In this document: piece by piece, positions 1 through 7,789 of the stretch
Position numbering within the stretch: the stretch's first letter is position 1
How the letters are laid out: each line of letters begins with the position of its first letter
DNA from: Candidatus Aerophobus profundus SCGC AAA252-L23
GTDB taxonomy: Bacteria; Aerophobota; Aerophobia; Aerophobales; Aerophobaceae
DNA: 20,669 bases
Assembly (NCBI GenBank): GCA_000402295.1
Contig: AQRW01000142.1
Location: forward strand, 1-20,669
Reading direction: 5' to 3'
The notes under the pieces: generated by a model
The model's input: only the letters and a program-made list of their open reading frames with translations
Told to the model about the DNA's origin: nothing
The model's database searches: none
Program-made: the position numbers and the translations under genes

Positions 1-68
1 CATAAAAGGTTCGTGCCTTGCGGCACTCACCCAAATTTTTGCTTCGCAAACCCGACGCTCCGTTATAC
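1..68 (+). repeat. right part of an attC-like recombination site (cut by window edge)
   Basis: The segment ends in GTTATAC (62-68), the same heptamer that closes the complete attC-like site at 1871. It shares the internal pattern cacccaaattt..gct.cgc.aaac (about 28-54) with that site (about 1827-1852). The left end lies outside the window. By analogy with integron cassettes, this is where the cassette carrying the HEPN gene begins. GTTATAC departs from the consensus GTTRRRY at one base, so the identification rests on the repeated architecture rather than on the core alone. Confidence 0.5.
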
Positions 69-138
69 GCCATTGGTCGCTAAATAAAGAATGGACGGAT
101 AATAGAAAAACATCCATAAAATCTTTAGAAGGATGGAT

Positions 139-1716
139 ATGAAAAAGGAACGCAAAATAGCACAAGAAATATATGCTATTTCTGAGTTTATAAACAAAGG
201 AGATTATCAAAAGGCCCTAAATCGCTTGCGTGATTTAGAAACTAAAAATCCTAAAAACAAGACGATAAAATTCAACAAGGTAGGTCTCCTGATCGACATT
301 GGCTCTGGACTGAAAAATTCCAAAATTGTTAAAGATGGAATTGTTATAGGAGAAAAACTATTGAAAAATTCCTCTTATAAGAATCAAAAAGCTAATCTTT
401 ACTATAATTGTGCCAATGGATATATCTCCCTTTATCAACTCGAATATGATAGAGAAAGAGGCGTCAAACAAATAGTTGATAATAAAAACTTACAAAATGC
501 CAAACATAATTTTAGAGAAGCAATGAAGGGAGCGAATCATTTTGATTCTATCTTCAGAAGCCAACTTTGGACAAATTATGGGAATTGTTTGGATTCGCTA
601 GGTAGAGGAATGGAAGCTTTGTACGCGTATGACAAAGCGTTAAAAATTGACTCTAATTTCTCAATGGCTTTAGGGAACAAAGCCGAAGCTATGCGATTCT
701 TTGCTGATATTTCGGGGACTTATAGAGAAGCAATGTATATTAAATCATATCAAATGCTCAAGCCAGCATTAGAAAACAAGGATTTAGTTAAGTTTGGTGG
801 TATTGCAGCAAAAAAGAATTTTGAATATGAAATTAAACAAATTGAGGAACAATTTAAAGAAAAAAGTCTATTATCCAAAAATTTAGAACATCCTCAATAT
901 GATCTATCACATGCAACTTCGTTTGAGAGATTTTATATAGAGTTTTGTTCGAAACATAAACTTTTTTTGAATTTTCATATCCACGAGGATAAATGTGAAG
1001 CTTCAATTATAGATCCCGTTTTTATAAGTTTAATTACACCTATAGACGATAATGAGACTTTCTATAATTCAGCTAAACATATCAATCAAATAAAAGAAGA
1101 CTATGCAATAGCAAGATTACTATTGGTTCAATCGCAATTCAAAAGAGGAGACTTTGATAATATCAGTAAGAGAACCACATTTGTAAATACATTAGATTAC
1201 AGCATCTTTAACATTTACATTGGTTTGCTAAAAAGTGCATTCAAAGAAGCATACAATATTTTAGATAAAATATCAAGATTCATCAACGAATACTATAAAT
1301 TGGGTGTTGAAGACAATATATATTTTACAACAATTTGGCAATGTAAAAACAATAAGAATGAATGGAAGATTAGACCTGAAATAGTAAACTCTAAAAACAT
1401 AACCTTATATGCTCTTTATGATATTTTTTTGGATTTTAATTCGGGTTATTATAAAAGAATACCAGATATCAGAAATGCCTCAGTTCACGAAAGATTAGTA
1501 ATTTACGACTCTGTATTGACAAATTGGGACAAAAAGGAGGATAAATATAATATTGGCTACGAGACTATGCTGTCTCAAACAATCAAATTATTACAATTGG
1601 TCAAATCTTCTATTATTTATTTGATAAATTTTGTGCAGCTTGAAGAGAATAAAAAGAAAAAAGATTCTACCGGTTTAATTGCCCCGATGTATATAGACAC
1701 AACACAATTTCTTTAA
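139..1716 (+). CDS. TPR protein with C-terminal LA2681-like HEPN domain (predicted RNase)
   Basis: A 525-residue protein without signal peptide or membrane segments. The N-terminal part contains helical TPR-type repeats; the clearest, about residues 140-210, reads WTNYGNCLDSLGRGMEALYAY followed by ALKIDSNFSMALGNKAEA. The C-terminal third resembles the LA2681-type HEPN family. It carries R-N-A-S-V-H, the Rx4H motif of HEPN ribonucleases, at about residues 445-450. HEPN domains of this type usually cleave RNA and occur in defence or toxin settings; that this one does is inference. I start at ATG 139 because AAGGA (129-133) sits 5 nt upstream; ATG 133 has no spaced ribosome site. The gene is alone between two attC-like ends, as in a single-gene cassette, and is very AT-rich. 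No antitoxin partner is visible. Confidence 0.75.
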   Translation: MKKERKIAQEIYAISEFINKGDYQKALNRLRDLETKNPKNKTIKFNKVGLLIDIGSGLKNSKIVKDGIVIGEKLLKNSSYKNQKANLYYNCANGYISLYQLEYDRERGVKQIVDNKNLQNAKHNFREAMKGANHFDSIFRSQLWTNYGNCLDSLGRGMEALYAYDKALKIDSNFSMALGNKAEAMRFFADISGTYREAMYIKSYQMLKPALENKDLVKFGGIAAKKNFEYEIKQIEEQFKEKSLLSKNLEHPQYDLSHATSFERFYIEFCSKHKLFLNFHIHEDKCEASIIDPVFISLITPIDDNETFYNSAKHINQIKEDYAIARLLLVQSQFKRGDFDNISKRTTFVNTLDYSIFNIYIGLLKSAFKEAYNILDKISRFINEYYKLGVEDNIYFTTIWQCKNNKNEWKIRPEIVNSKNITLYALYDIFLDFNSGYYKRIPDIRNASVHERLVIYDSVLTNWDKKEDKYNIGYETMLSQTIKLLQLVKSSIIYLINFVQLEENKKKKDSTGLIAPMYIDTTQFL

Positions 1717-1762
1717 ATTTCAGGAGAGAATTTGCTGATATTTAAAAAGCGACCGCCACATC

Positions 1763-1877
1763 GCCTAACACAGCATATACGCTACGGGCTTACGCTCTTG
1801 CCCTTCGGGACGTTGCTTTCTTTGGTCACCCAAATTTCGGCTCCGCCAAAACTTCTTTTATGCTGGAGATGTTATAC
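1763..1877 (+). repeat. attC-like site (integron cassette recombination site)
   Basis: The left end is GCCTAAC (1763-1769), which fits the R'' core RYYYAAC, followed by CAGCATA (1771-1777). The right end is TATGCTG (1859-1865), the exact reverse complement of CAGCATA, followed by GAGAT and GTTATAC (1871-1877), the R'-like core. The ~80-bp interior is partly palindromic (gggctta..., cccttcggg). This is the R''-L''-L'-R' order of attC sites. R' deviates from GTTRRRY at one base and the two arm spacers differ (1 vs 5 nt). It sits 46 bp after the HEPN stop and 43 bp before the next start, as expected at a cassette junction. Confidence 0.6.
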
Positions 1878-1878
1878 A

Positions 1879-1895
1879 ATATTGCGCTGCAATAT
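1879..1895. promoter_or_regulatory. perfect 7-bp inverted repeat upstream of the restriction-modification operon
   Basis: ATATTGC-GCT-GCAATAT forms a perfect 17-nt dyad just after the attC-like end and 25 bp before the HEAT-repeat gene. Restriction-modification operons often have small operators here, but no controller-protein gene is visible. It could equally be a leader hairpin. Function is inferred from position only. Confidence 0.3.
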
Positions 1896-1920
1896 AATTT
1901 GTAGTAATGAGGAGATATAA

Positions 1921-3387
1921 ATGGCAAATAGGAGAGCATTCAAGTCTGATGTAAGTTTTCTGGAAAAAATTTCCATGGGCGCAACCGGTACTATCGCTGT
2001 GTTCAATAACTTGGGAGAGCAAGGGCACACTCCTATTGAGCTCGAACGAGGTTCAAGGAGCTTTAAAATTTGGAAAGATATCAAGATTAAGCGTATTAGA
2101 GTACCTGATATTCTCTGCGTAGATTGTGGAAAATGTGTTGAATGCAGAGCAAAGACCAAGCTAGAAATGTCTATGTCTCATTCCCAAGCAGATCCAGAAC
2201 GGGGATGGGATTATGGTTTAGATGATAATGATCTTGTAGCATTTGTGGTCTGCAATAAGATAGGTGATGAGCCTGTAAATTGGCAAGTAAGCAACCCCAT
2301 TCAATATGTTTCAGTTAAAGACCTACGATTAGCTCAAAAAGGTGGTCGTGCTACTTTAACTCAACCAAAGGGGGCAGAAGAAGGTTTTGAAATGAGGATA
2401 ATTTGGCCCATAGCTATCGCTAGTACCCCCGGTGTCATCACAACGGTTAGCCGAGAGAGATTGCAGTATCGAAGGAAGACTGACGAAAGGATCATAACTT
2501 TGAGACTTTTGAAAAAGGGCCAGATTATGACGCCTTTGGTTAAGAAAGGCGAAAAAGTTATTGAGAATCAAATCATTGCCTCTGTAACTCCGGTAAGTTT
2601 AAACTTTTCCTGTGATAAGTCAGTTCCTGAAGACCATTATATTGAATTACTCTCAAGCACATCACTAAGCAAGAGATATACTGCAGCCAAAGCGCTTGCT
2701 TTCTTTATTTCACCTCAAATTACTAATTTTCTTATTGATAAACTCAATGATTCCAGTGAACATATCTATATAAGGCTTGAAGCTGCTGCAAGTCTCACAC
2801 GTCAGGATGATATTTGTGGATACGATTTTATTAAGCGGTGTTTAAGCGACGAATATCTCCAAAACAGGTTAGAAGCCGTTATCGTGTTAGGAGAAATTGA
2901 TAAAGACGCTTCGTGCCAGATCTTAGTAGACACTCTTTTGGATAAGGAGCAACACCCAGAAATACGTGCTGGAGCTGCTTGGGCTCTTGGTGAGTTACGT
3001 GACAAGTCAGCACTAAATGCCCTTATTGAAAGTTTCGCAACCGTGGAAAAGAACATTCGTATCGAAGCTGCCAGGGCTTTAGGTAAACTTGCTCAGCGCT
3101 TTGCTCCTGAAATCATCCATGAATTCCCAAAAGTGCATCCTTCGAAGAGACCCGGTATTTCATGGGCACTAAGCAAAGCAGGAAAGTTCACTATTACTGA
3201 TATGTTAGATCTCTTAGTAGACGATGATGCTCGCCAATGGATTGCTTATATTATCGGTACTCAAGACCAACAGAGATACATTCACGAAATAGAGAAACTC
3301 AAAATAAGAGACGTGGAGGTCTATTTTGCTGTAACAGTATTGTGGAAAATAATGACCAGTTGGATTTGGGGATTGGAGGATTACTGA
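1921..3387 (+). CDS. HEAT-repeat protein with N-terminal Cys4 cluster, candidate restriction endonuclease
   Basis: A 488-residue protein preceded by TGAGGAG (1908-1914) 6 nt before the ATG. Residues 62-78 read PDILCVDCGKCVECRAK. This combines a four-cysteine cluster (C66, C69, C72, C75) with a PD...E-x-R/K arrangement (D63, E74, R76, K78) reminiscent of PD-(D/E)xK nucleases. A conserved-looking MSHS and RGWDYGLDDNDLVAF stretch follows at about 83-108. Residues ~235-470 are HEAT/PBS-type helical repeats with units such as IRLEAAASL, NRLEAVIVLGEI, IRAGAAWALGEL and IRIEAARALGKL. The stop codon overlaps the start of a DNA methyltransferase, so the pair is translationally coupled and most likely a restriction-modification system. 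The HEAT repeats and methyltransferase partner are firm; nuclease activity is inference. Confidence 0.72.
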   Translation: MANRRAFKSDVSFLEKISMGATGTIAVFNNLGEQGHTPIELERGSRSFKIWKDIKIKRIRVPDILCVDCGKCVECRAKTKLEMSMSHSQADPERGWDYGLDDNDLVAFVVCNKIGDEPVNWQVSNPIQYVSVKDLRLAQKGGRATLTQPKGAEEGFEMRIIWPIAIASTPGVITTVSRERLQYRRKTDERIITLRLLKKGQIMTPLVKKGEKVIENQIIASVTPVSLNFSCDKSVPEDHYIELLSSTSLSKRYTAAKALAFFISPQITNFLIDKLNDSSEHIYIRLEAAASLTRQDDICGYDFIKRCLSDEYLQNRLEAVIVLGEIDKDASCQILVDTLLDKEQHPEIRAGAAWALGELRDKSALNALIESFATVEKNIRIEAARALGKLAQRFAPEIIHEFPKVHPSKRPGISWALSKAGKFTITDMLDLLVDDDARQWIAYIIGTQDQQRYIHEIEKLKIRDVEVYFAVTVLWKIMTSWIWGLEDY

Positions 3388-4409
3388 TGAAATCGTTACC
3401 CAAGCCATTATATAGAACACATTTCGGTGAGGCTTATTTGGGTGATGCACTAAATCTACTTAAATGTCTTTCAGATGAATCAATAGACCTCATCATGACT
3501 TCACCACCTTTCGCCCTACAACGTCAAAAAGAATACGGTAATGTGGATCAGGACAAATATGTAGACTGGCTTTTATCATTTACTATTGAACTAAGACGGG
3601 TGTTAAAAAAGACGGGCAGTTTTGTGCTTGATCTTGGGGGTGCTTATCGTAGAGGAAGGCCTGTGCGCTCACTCTACAACTATAGAGTTCTCATAAGACT
3701 TTGTGATGAGCAAGGATGGAACTTAGCAGAAGAATTCTTCTGGTTCAATCCATCTAAATTGCCCTCTCCAATAGAATGGGTAAACAAGCGTAAAATTCGT
3801 GTCAAGGATGCGGTTAATACTGTATGGTGGTTTGCAAAAACAGATTTCCCCAAAGCTGATATTAGCAAAGTATTAGTCCCCTATTCTAAAAGAATGAAAC
3901 TTTTGCTTAAAAATAGTGAGAAGTATTATTCACCGAAAAAAAGACCTTCTGGACATGATATAAGTGCCCACTTCAGCGAAGATAGAGGGGGGGCAATTCC
4001 TCCAAATCTACTTCAAATCCCGAACACTGAGAGTAATTCACAATATTTACAATGCTGTAAAATTACAGATGCCAAAGCGCATCCAGCAAGGTTTCCGCAA
4101 AAACTCCCTGAGTTTTTTATAAAGTTATTGACTGATGTTGGAGATATGGTCTTGGATATTTTCGCTGGCTCAAATACCACAGGTGCAGCGGCTGAAAGTC
4201 TCGCTCGTAGATGGATATCTTTTGAAGTTGATCAAATCTATCTTGCTGCATCGTCTTTTCGTTTCCTTAACAAAATATATGAAAATAAGGTGAAGATTTT
4301 GTATGAAAACCTTAGTTCTGGGAGGGTATCCGAGACAAAAATCATACCCCAGGTAACTCAACTTCGAATTATGGAAGAAAGGGAAGAATATGAAACGGGT
4401 ACTACGTAG
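3387..4409 (+). CDS. site-specific DNA methyltransferase, beta class, PvuII-like (predicted N4-cytosine)
   Basis: A 340-residue SAM-dependent DNA methyltransferase. The catalytic motif IV, TSPPF (residues 38-42), precedes the SAM-binding motif I, DIFAGS (257-262), which is the beta-class order. An SPP[FY] catalytic motif is typical of m4C enzymes. From memory, the stretches around PSPIEWVNKRKIRVKDAVNT, RPSGHDI and HPARFP closely resemble M.PvuII (CAGCTG), so that target is a testable guess. ATG 3387 overlaps the upstream TGA by one base (TGATG), and GGAGGA (3375-3380) lies 6 nt before it. An in-frame start at 3237 would run 150 nt into the preceding gene and lacks support. The role is to protect host DNA from the coupled HEAT-repeat protein. 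Confidence 0.88.
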   Translation: MKSLPKPLYRTHFGEAYLGDALNLLKCLSDESIDLIMTSPPFALQRQKEYGNVDQDKYVDWLLSFTIELRRVLKKTGSFVLDLGGAYRRGRPVRSLYNYRVLIRLCDEQGWNLAEEFFWFNPSKLPSPIEWVNKRKIRVKDAVNTVWWFAKTDFPKADISKVLVPYSKRMKLLLKNSEKYYSPKKRPSGHDISAHFSEDRGGAIPPNLLQIPNTESNSQYLQCCKITDAKAHPARFPQKLPEFFIKLLTDVGDMVLDIFAGSNTTGAAAESLARRWISFEVDQIYLAASSFRFLNKIYENKVKILYENLSSGRVSETKIIPQVTQLRIMEEREEYETGTT

Positions 4410-4444
4410 TTTTGATAGAAGTTAGAAAAGGTCGCAACTCCGTA

Positions 4445-4469
4445 TATGCTGAAGACGTTAGGCGAGATA
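4445..4469 (+). repeat. right half of an attC-like site
   Basis: TATGCTG (4445-4451), GAAGAC, then GTTAGGC (4457-4463), a perfect GTTRRRY core, followed by gagat. It matches the right half at 1859-1877 (TATGCTG-GAGAT-GTTATAC) in order and near-identical spacing. No matching GCCTAAC/CAGCATA left half is visible in the preceding 100 bases, so the site seems truncated. The 14-mer ACGTTAGGCGAGAT recurs with one mismatch at 19288, also just before a gene. Confidence 0.5.
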
Positions 4470-4489
4470 CCAAATGTTAACGAGGAAAA

Positions 4490-5284
4490 ATGATGAAAAT
4501 GGCTCGCTATTTATTGTTAGCAACTCTCTTGGGTATAGTTATTATAGCTATATCTGGATGTTTATATGTGCCAGAAAATAATGATGTTCTATTCCAAACA
4601 TCAACCATTAATGCCTTGCTTAAAGGAGTCTATGATGGAGATATAACTTTTCAAGAGTTAAAACAACATGGGGACTTTGGTTTGGGCACTGTTAATGCTC
4701 TCGATGGGGAGATGATCGGATTGGAGGGTAAGTTTTATCAAATAAGAACAGATGGGATATCTTATCCTGTTAATAATTCGATGAAAACGCCATTTGCGGT
4801 GGTGACTTTCTTCGAACCTGATAAATCAGTATGGTTAGATGAAGCTATGAATAATTATGAACAGTTGAGAGGATACTTAGATAATTTGTTGCCAACCAAG
4901 AACATTTTCTATGCCATTAAAATAGAGGGAGTTTTCGAATATATCAAGACCAGGAGTGTTCCCAAGCAAAATAAGCCGTATCCTCCGCTTGTTGAAGTAG
5001 TGAAAAACCAGTCAACATTCGAGTTTCATAATACAGAAGGGACTATGGTGGGATTTTGGTGCCCGGCTTATGTGGAAGGAGTAAATGTCCCAGGGTATCA
5101 TCTTCATTTTATTACCAAAGATAGAAAGACAGGGGGACACTTACTGGAGTGCCGGATGCAAAATGTAACCATTGAAATCGATTATACTTCCGGTTTTTAT
5201 ATGGTATTGTCGCAAAGTGGCGGATTTTATGAAGTAGATTTAACGAAAGGGAAACAAAAAGAACTGGAGAAAGTGGAAAAATAA
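4490..5284 (+). CDS. budA: alpha-acetolactate decarboxylase, predicted lipoprotein
   Basis: A 264-residue protein that should convert 2-acetolactate to acetoin (EC 4.1.1.5). It has the family signatures LFQTSTINALLKGVYDGD, GDFGLGTVNALDGEMIGLEG and GYHLHFITKDRKTGGHL. Metal ligands H204, H206 and H217 reproduce the H-x-H-x10-H spacing of the Aneurinibacillus brevis enzyme (194/196/207). E74 and R155 fall at the same offset as its E65 and R145. The N-terminus is a lipoprotein signal: a charged start, a hydrophobic core, then the lipobox ISGC with acylated C24, so the enzyme acts outside the cytoplasmic membrane. GAGG (4482-4485) precedes two tandem ATGs, and the second (4493) has better spacing. 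The gene follows an attC-like half-site. A foreign gene tail begins 12 bp after its stop. No acetolactate synthase is nearby. Confidence 0.9.
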   Translation: MMKMARYLLLATLLGIVIIAISGCLYVPENNDVLFQTSTINALLKGVYDGDITFQELKQHGDFGLGTVNALDGEMIGLEGKFYQIRTDGISYPVNNSMKTPFAVVTFFEPDKSVWLDEAMNNYEQLRGYLDNLLPTKNIFYAIKIEGVFEYIKTRSVPKQNKPYPPLVEVVKNQSTFEFHNTEGTMVGFWCPAYVEGVNVPGYHLHFITKDRKTGGHLLECRMQNVTIEIDYTSGFYMVLSQSGGFYEVDLTKGKQKELEKVEK

Positions 5285-5295
5285 TCGGCTCTGAT

Positions 5296-5373
5296 ACTTC
5301 GCATCTGGCAAATTCAAGGGAAACTTTCGTCATTTGAGAAAGACTTGATCGCCAAGTAATCAATGTGGAAGAC
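5296..5373 (+). repeat. 78-bp direct repeat, copy 1: orphan 3' end of the exported-protein gene at 19319-20206
   Basis: These 78 bases match 20143-20220 with a single mismatch (caagggaaac vs caaggaaaac). In copy 2 they are the last 20 codons of a gene, its TAA, and 14 nt of downstream spacer. Here they are detached from any gene body and start 12 bp after the acetolactate decarboxylase stop. The near identity implies a recent copy event. Confidence 0.93.
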
Positions 5374-5631
5374 CTCTGAAGAATTCCTGATCCTCTGTCG
5401 CCATGTGGTGGCCGCTTATTATGGTATCATTATAGATGTTCAGATTGCAGATACGAATTATCTGAAACGTAACAATTCAGCCCATCGTCCAACAGCTTTT
5501 TATCAACAAATTTCTCAAAGTTTTCAATATTCATAATTTGTTGCCTGATTGCAGAGGAAGATGATGTAACGCTATGTACAAGCAGCAGCTTTGAGGCATT
5601 CATCAAAGAACATGGTTTATTGAGGAATAGT
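5374..5631 (+). other. intergenic region before tex; nothing recognised
   Basis: About 260 bases between the duplicated tail and tex. A 57-codon open frame (5363-5536) begins inside the 78-bp repeat, but its sequence resembles no family I know, so I do not call it a gene. No convincing promoter or terminator hairpin was seen. The tex ribosome site, GAGGA, is at 5622-5626. Confidence 0.5.
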
Positions 5632-7767
5632 ATGAACAATCAATATTTCAAGACAATTGCGGATAAAATATCTATCTCAACTCAACAGGTAGAGAATACC
5701 ATAAGATTATTGGAAATGGGGGACACTATTCCCTTCATTGCCCGATATAGAAAAGAGGTAACCGGTAGTCTCAATGAGATCCAGATTACGGAAGTGAAAG
5801 AACACTTAGCGGAATTAAAAAAAGTTGACAAACGTAGAGAAAGCATTATAAATTCCATCCATAGACAAGGAAAGTTGACAGATGAGTTAAGGACTCAACT
5901 TGAAAATACGCACACCCTCAATGGAGTAGAAGATATTTATTTACCTTACAAACCCAAAAGGAAGACTCGTGCATCTATTGCAAGAGAGAGAGGCCTTGAG
6001 CCTTTGGCAAGGGTAATTATACGTCAGCAGGAATCCAATATGCACGAAAGGGCAAAATTATTTATCAACGATCAAGTTTCAGTTGTAGATGATGTATTGC
6101 AAGGAGCCAGGGATATTATATCTGAATGGATCAATGAAAACAAAGAAGCACGAGGAAAAATTAGAAGGCTGTTTGATAAAAAGGCAATAATCAAATCTAA
6201 AGTGATAAAGGCAAAAAAGAAGGAGGGTATCAAATACAAAGACTATTTCAACTACGAGGAGTCTTTGCGTAGATGTCCCTCTCATAGGCTTTTTGCCATA
6301 AGAAGGGGAGAAAAAGAGGGTTTTTTAAGGGTATCTATAGCTCCTCCTCAAGACTATGCTTTAAGAGAGCTCGAAAAAATTTTTACCAAGAACAATAATG
6401 AATCATCAGAACAGGTTCGTTTAGCGATAAAAGAGTGCTATCAACGATTACTAAGGCCTTCTATAGAAACTGAATTGAGCAATAGCTCAAAGAAAAAAGC
6501 AGATAAAGAAGCCATTAAGGTATTTGCTGAGAATTTGAGGCAGTTATTATTAGCGCCCCCATTAGGACAGAAAAGAGTGTTAGCAATAGATCCAGGTTAC
6601 CGCACTGGATGCAAGGTGGTTTGTTTGAATGAACAAGGCAATGTACTGTGTAATGAAACTATTTTCCCGCATAGACCTCAGGGGGAAGTGAGACAATCTG
6701 CTGAAAAAATTAGTTCATTGGTTAATTACTATAAAATTGAAGCCGTTGCTATTGGTAATGGAACAGCCAGCAGAGAGACAAAAGAATTTATAAGGAATAT
6801 TCACTTCAATCGGCATATTCAATTATTTATGGTGAGCGAGAATGGAGCATCGGTATACTCTGCTTCATCTGTTGCCAGAGAGGAGTTTTTAGAATATGAC
6901 GTGACCGTAAGAGGAGCCATTTCTATCGGAAGGAGATTGATGGATCCACTGTCTGAGTTGGTAAAGATTGAACCAAAATCAATTGGTGTAGGGCAATACC
7001 AACATGATGTTGATCAGCATAAATTAAAGGATAGCCTCAATCAGGTGGTGGAGAGCAGCGTAAATTTAGTGGGAGTAAACCTAAATATAGCAAGTAAACA
7101 TTTATTAACCTATGTTTCCGGATTAGGGTCTCAATTAGCTCAAAACATCGTTGAGTATAGAAAGGAAAATGGTCCGTTCCAGTCAAGAGAAGAATTGAAA
7201 AAGGTCCCTCGATTAGGCGATAGAGCATTTGAACAATGCGCAGGATTTTTGCGTATACAGAATGCAAAAAATCCTCTGGACAATAGTGCTGTTCATCCGG
7301 AGAGTTATCATATTGTAGAACAAATGGCAAAAGATTCAGGAAGTTTAATTAGTGAGTTACTAAACAATGAAAAGCTAAGAAATAAAATAGAAATAAAGAA
7401 CTACGTAACCGATAAAATTGGTCTGCCAACATTAAATGATATTATAACTGAATTGGTAAAGCCAGGCAGAGACCCAAGAGAGAAAATAAAACAGTTTGAA
7501 TTTGCCGAGGGAGTATATAAAACTGAAGACCTAAAAGTTGGGATGGTCTTGCCGGGAATTGTAACAAACATCACTAATTTTGGAGTCTTCGTTGATGTGG
7601 GAGTGAAACAAGATGGTCTGGTGCATATTTCACAGTTAGCAGATAAATTTATTAATAGCCCAGCAGATGTTGTTCGGCTGCACCAATATGTAAAAGTAAA
7701 AGTGATAAATATAGATTCAGATAGAAAGAGGGTATCACTGTCTATGAAGAATTTGTCAGGCTCTTAA
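5632..7767 (+). CDS. tex: Tex-family S1 RNA-binding protein (transcription accessory protein)
   Basis: A 711-residue cytoplasmic nucleic-acid-binding protein of normal family length. Domains in order: the N-terminal helical Tex domain (about 1-200), with family-typical MGDTIPFIARYRKEVTGSL and YLPYKPKRKTRASIARERGL; a YqgF/RNase H-like domain from about 316 (VLAIDPGYRTGCK); helix-hairpin-helix repeats at about 490-560 (SGLGSQLAQNIVEYRKENG, VPRLGDRAFEQCAGFLRI); and a C-terminal S1 domain at about 635-707 (VLPGIVTNITNFGVFVDVGV, DGLVHISQL). ATG 5632 is chosen because TGAGGA (5621-5626) lies 5 nt upstream; a TTG at 5620 in the same frame lacks a site. typA follows after 22 bp, suggesting one transcript. 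The gene is intact and looks like stable chromosomal backbone. Confidence 0.96.
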   Translation: MNNQYFKTIADKISISTQQVENTIRLLEMGDTIPFIARYRKEVTGSLNEIQITEVKEHLAELKKVDKRRESIINSIHRQGKLTDELRTQLENTHTLNGVEDIYLPYKPKRKTRASIARERGLEPLARVIIRQQESNMHERAKLFINDQVSVVDDVLQGARDIISEWINENKEARGKIRRLFDKKAIIKSKVIKAKKKEGIKYKDYFNYEESLRRCPSHRLFAIRRGEKEGFLRVSIAPPQDYALRELEKIFTKNNNESSEQVRLAIKECYQRLLRPSIETELSNSSKKKADKEAIKVFAENLRQLLLAPPLGQKRVLAIDPGYRTGCKVVCLNEQGNVLCNETIFPHRPQGEVRQSAEKISSLVNYYKIEAVAIGNGTASRETKEFIRNIHFNRHIQLFMVSENGASVYSASSVAREEFLEYDVTVRGAISIGRRLMDPLSELVKIEPKSIGVGQYQHDVDQHKLKDSLNQVVESSVNLVGVNLNIASKHLLTYVSGLGSQLAQNIVEYRKENGPFQSREELKKVPRLGDRAFEQCAGFLRIQNAKNPLDNSAVHPESYHIVEQMAKDSGSLISELLNNEKLRNKIEIKNYVTDKIGLPTLNDIITELVKPGRDPREKIKQFEFAEGVYKTEDLKVGMVLPGIVTNITNFGVFVDVGVKQDGLVHISQLADKFINSPADVVRLHQYVKVKVINIDSDRKRVSLSMKNLSGS

Positions 7768-7789
7768 ATAAAGGAGATAAGTTTAATTA

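Noticed and set aside
1732..1920. 62-codon open frame after the HEPN gene
   Set aside because: It runs through the attC-like palindrome and has no protein-family character.
3237..3386. Upstream extension of the methyltransferase frame
   Set aside because: It overlaps the HEAT-repeat gene by 150 nt; the ATG at 3387 has a strong ribosome site and matches the family start.
5363..5536. 57-codon open frame before tex
   Set aside because: It starts inside the duplicated gene tail, and the equivalent frame stops after four codons at the other copy; no family resemblance.
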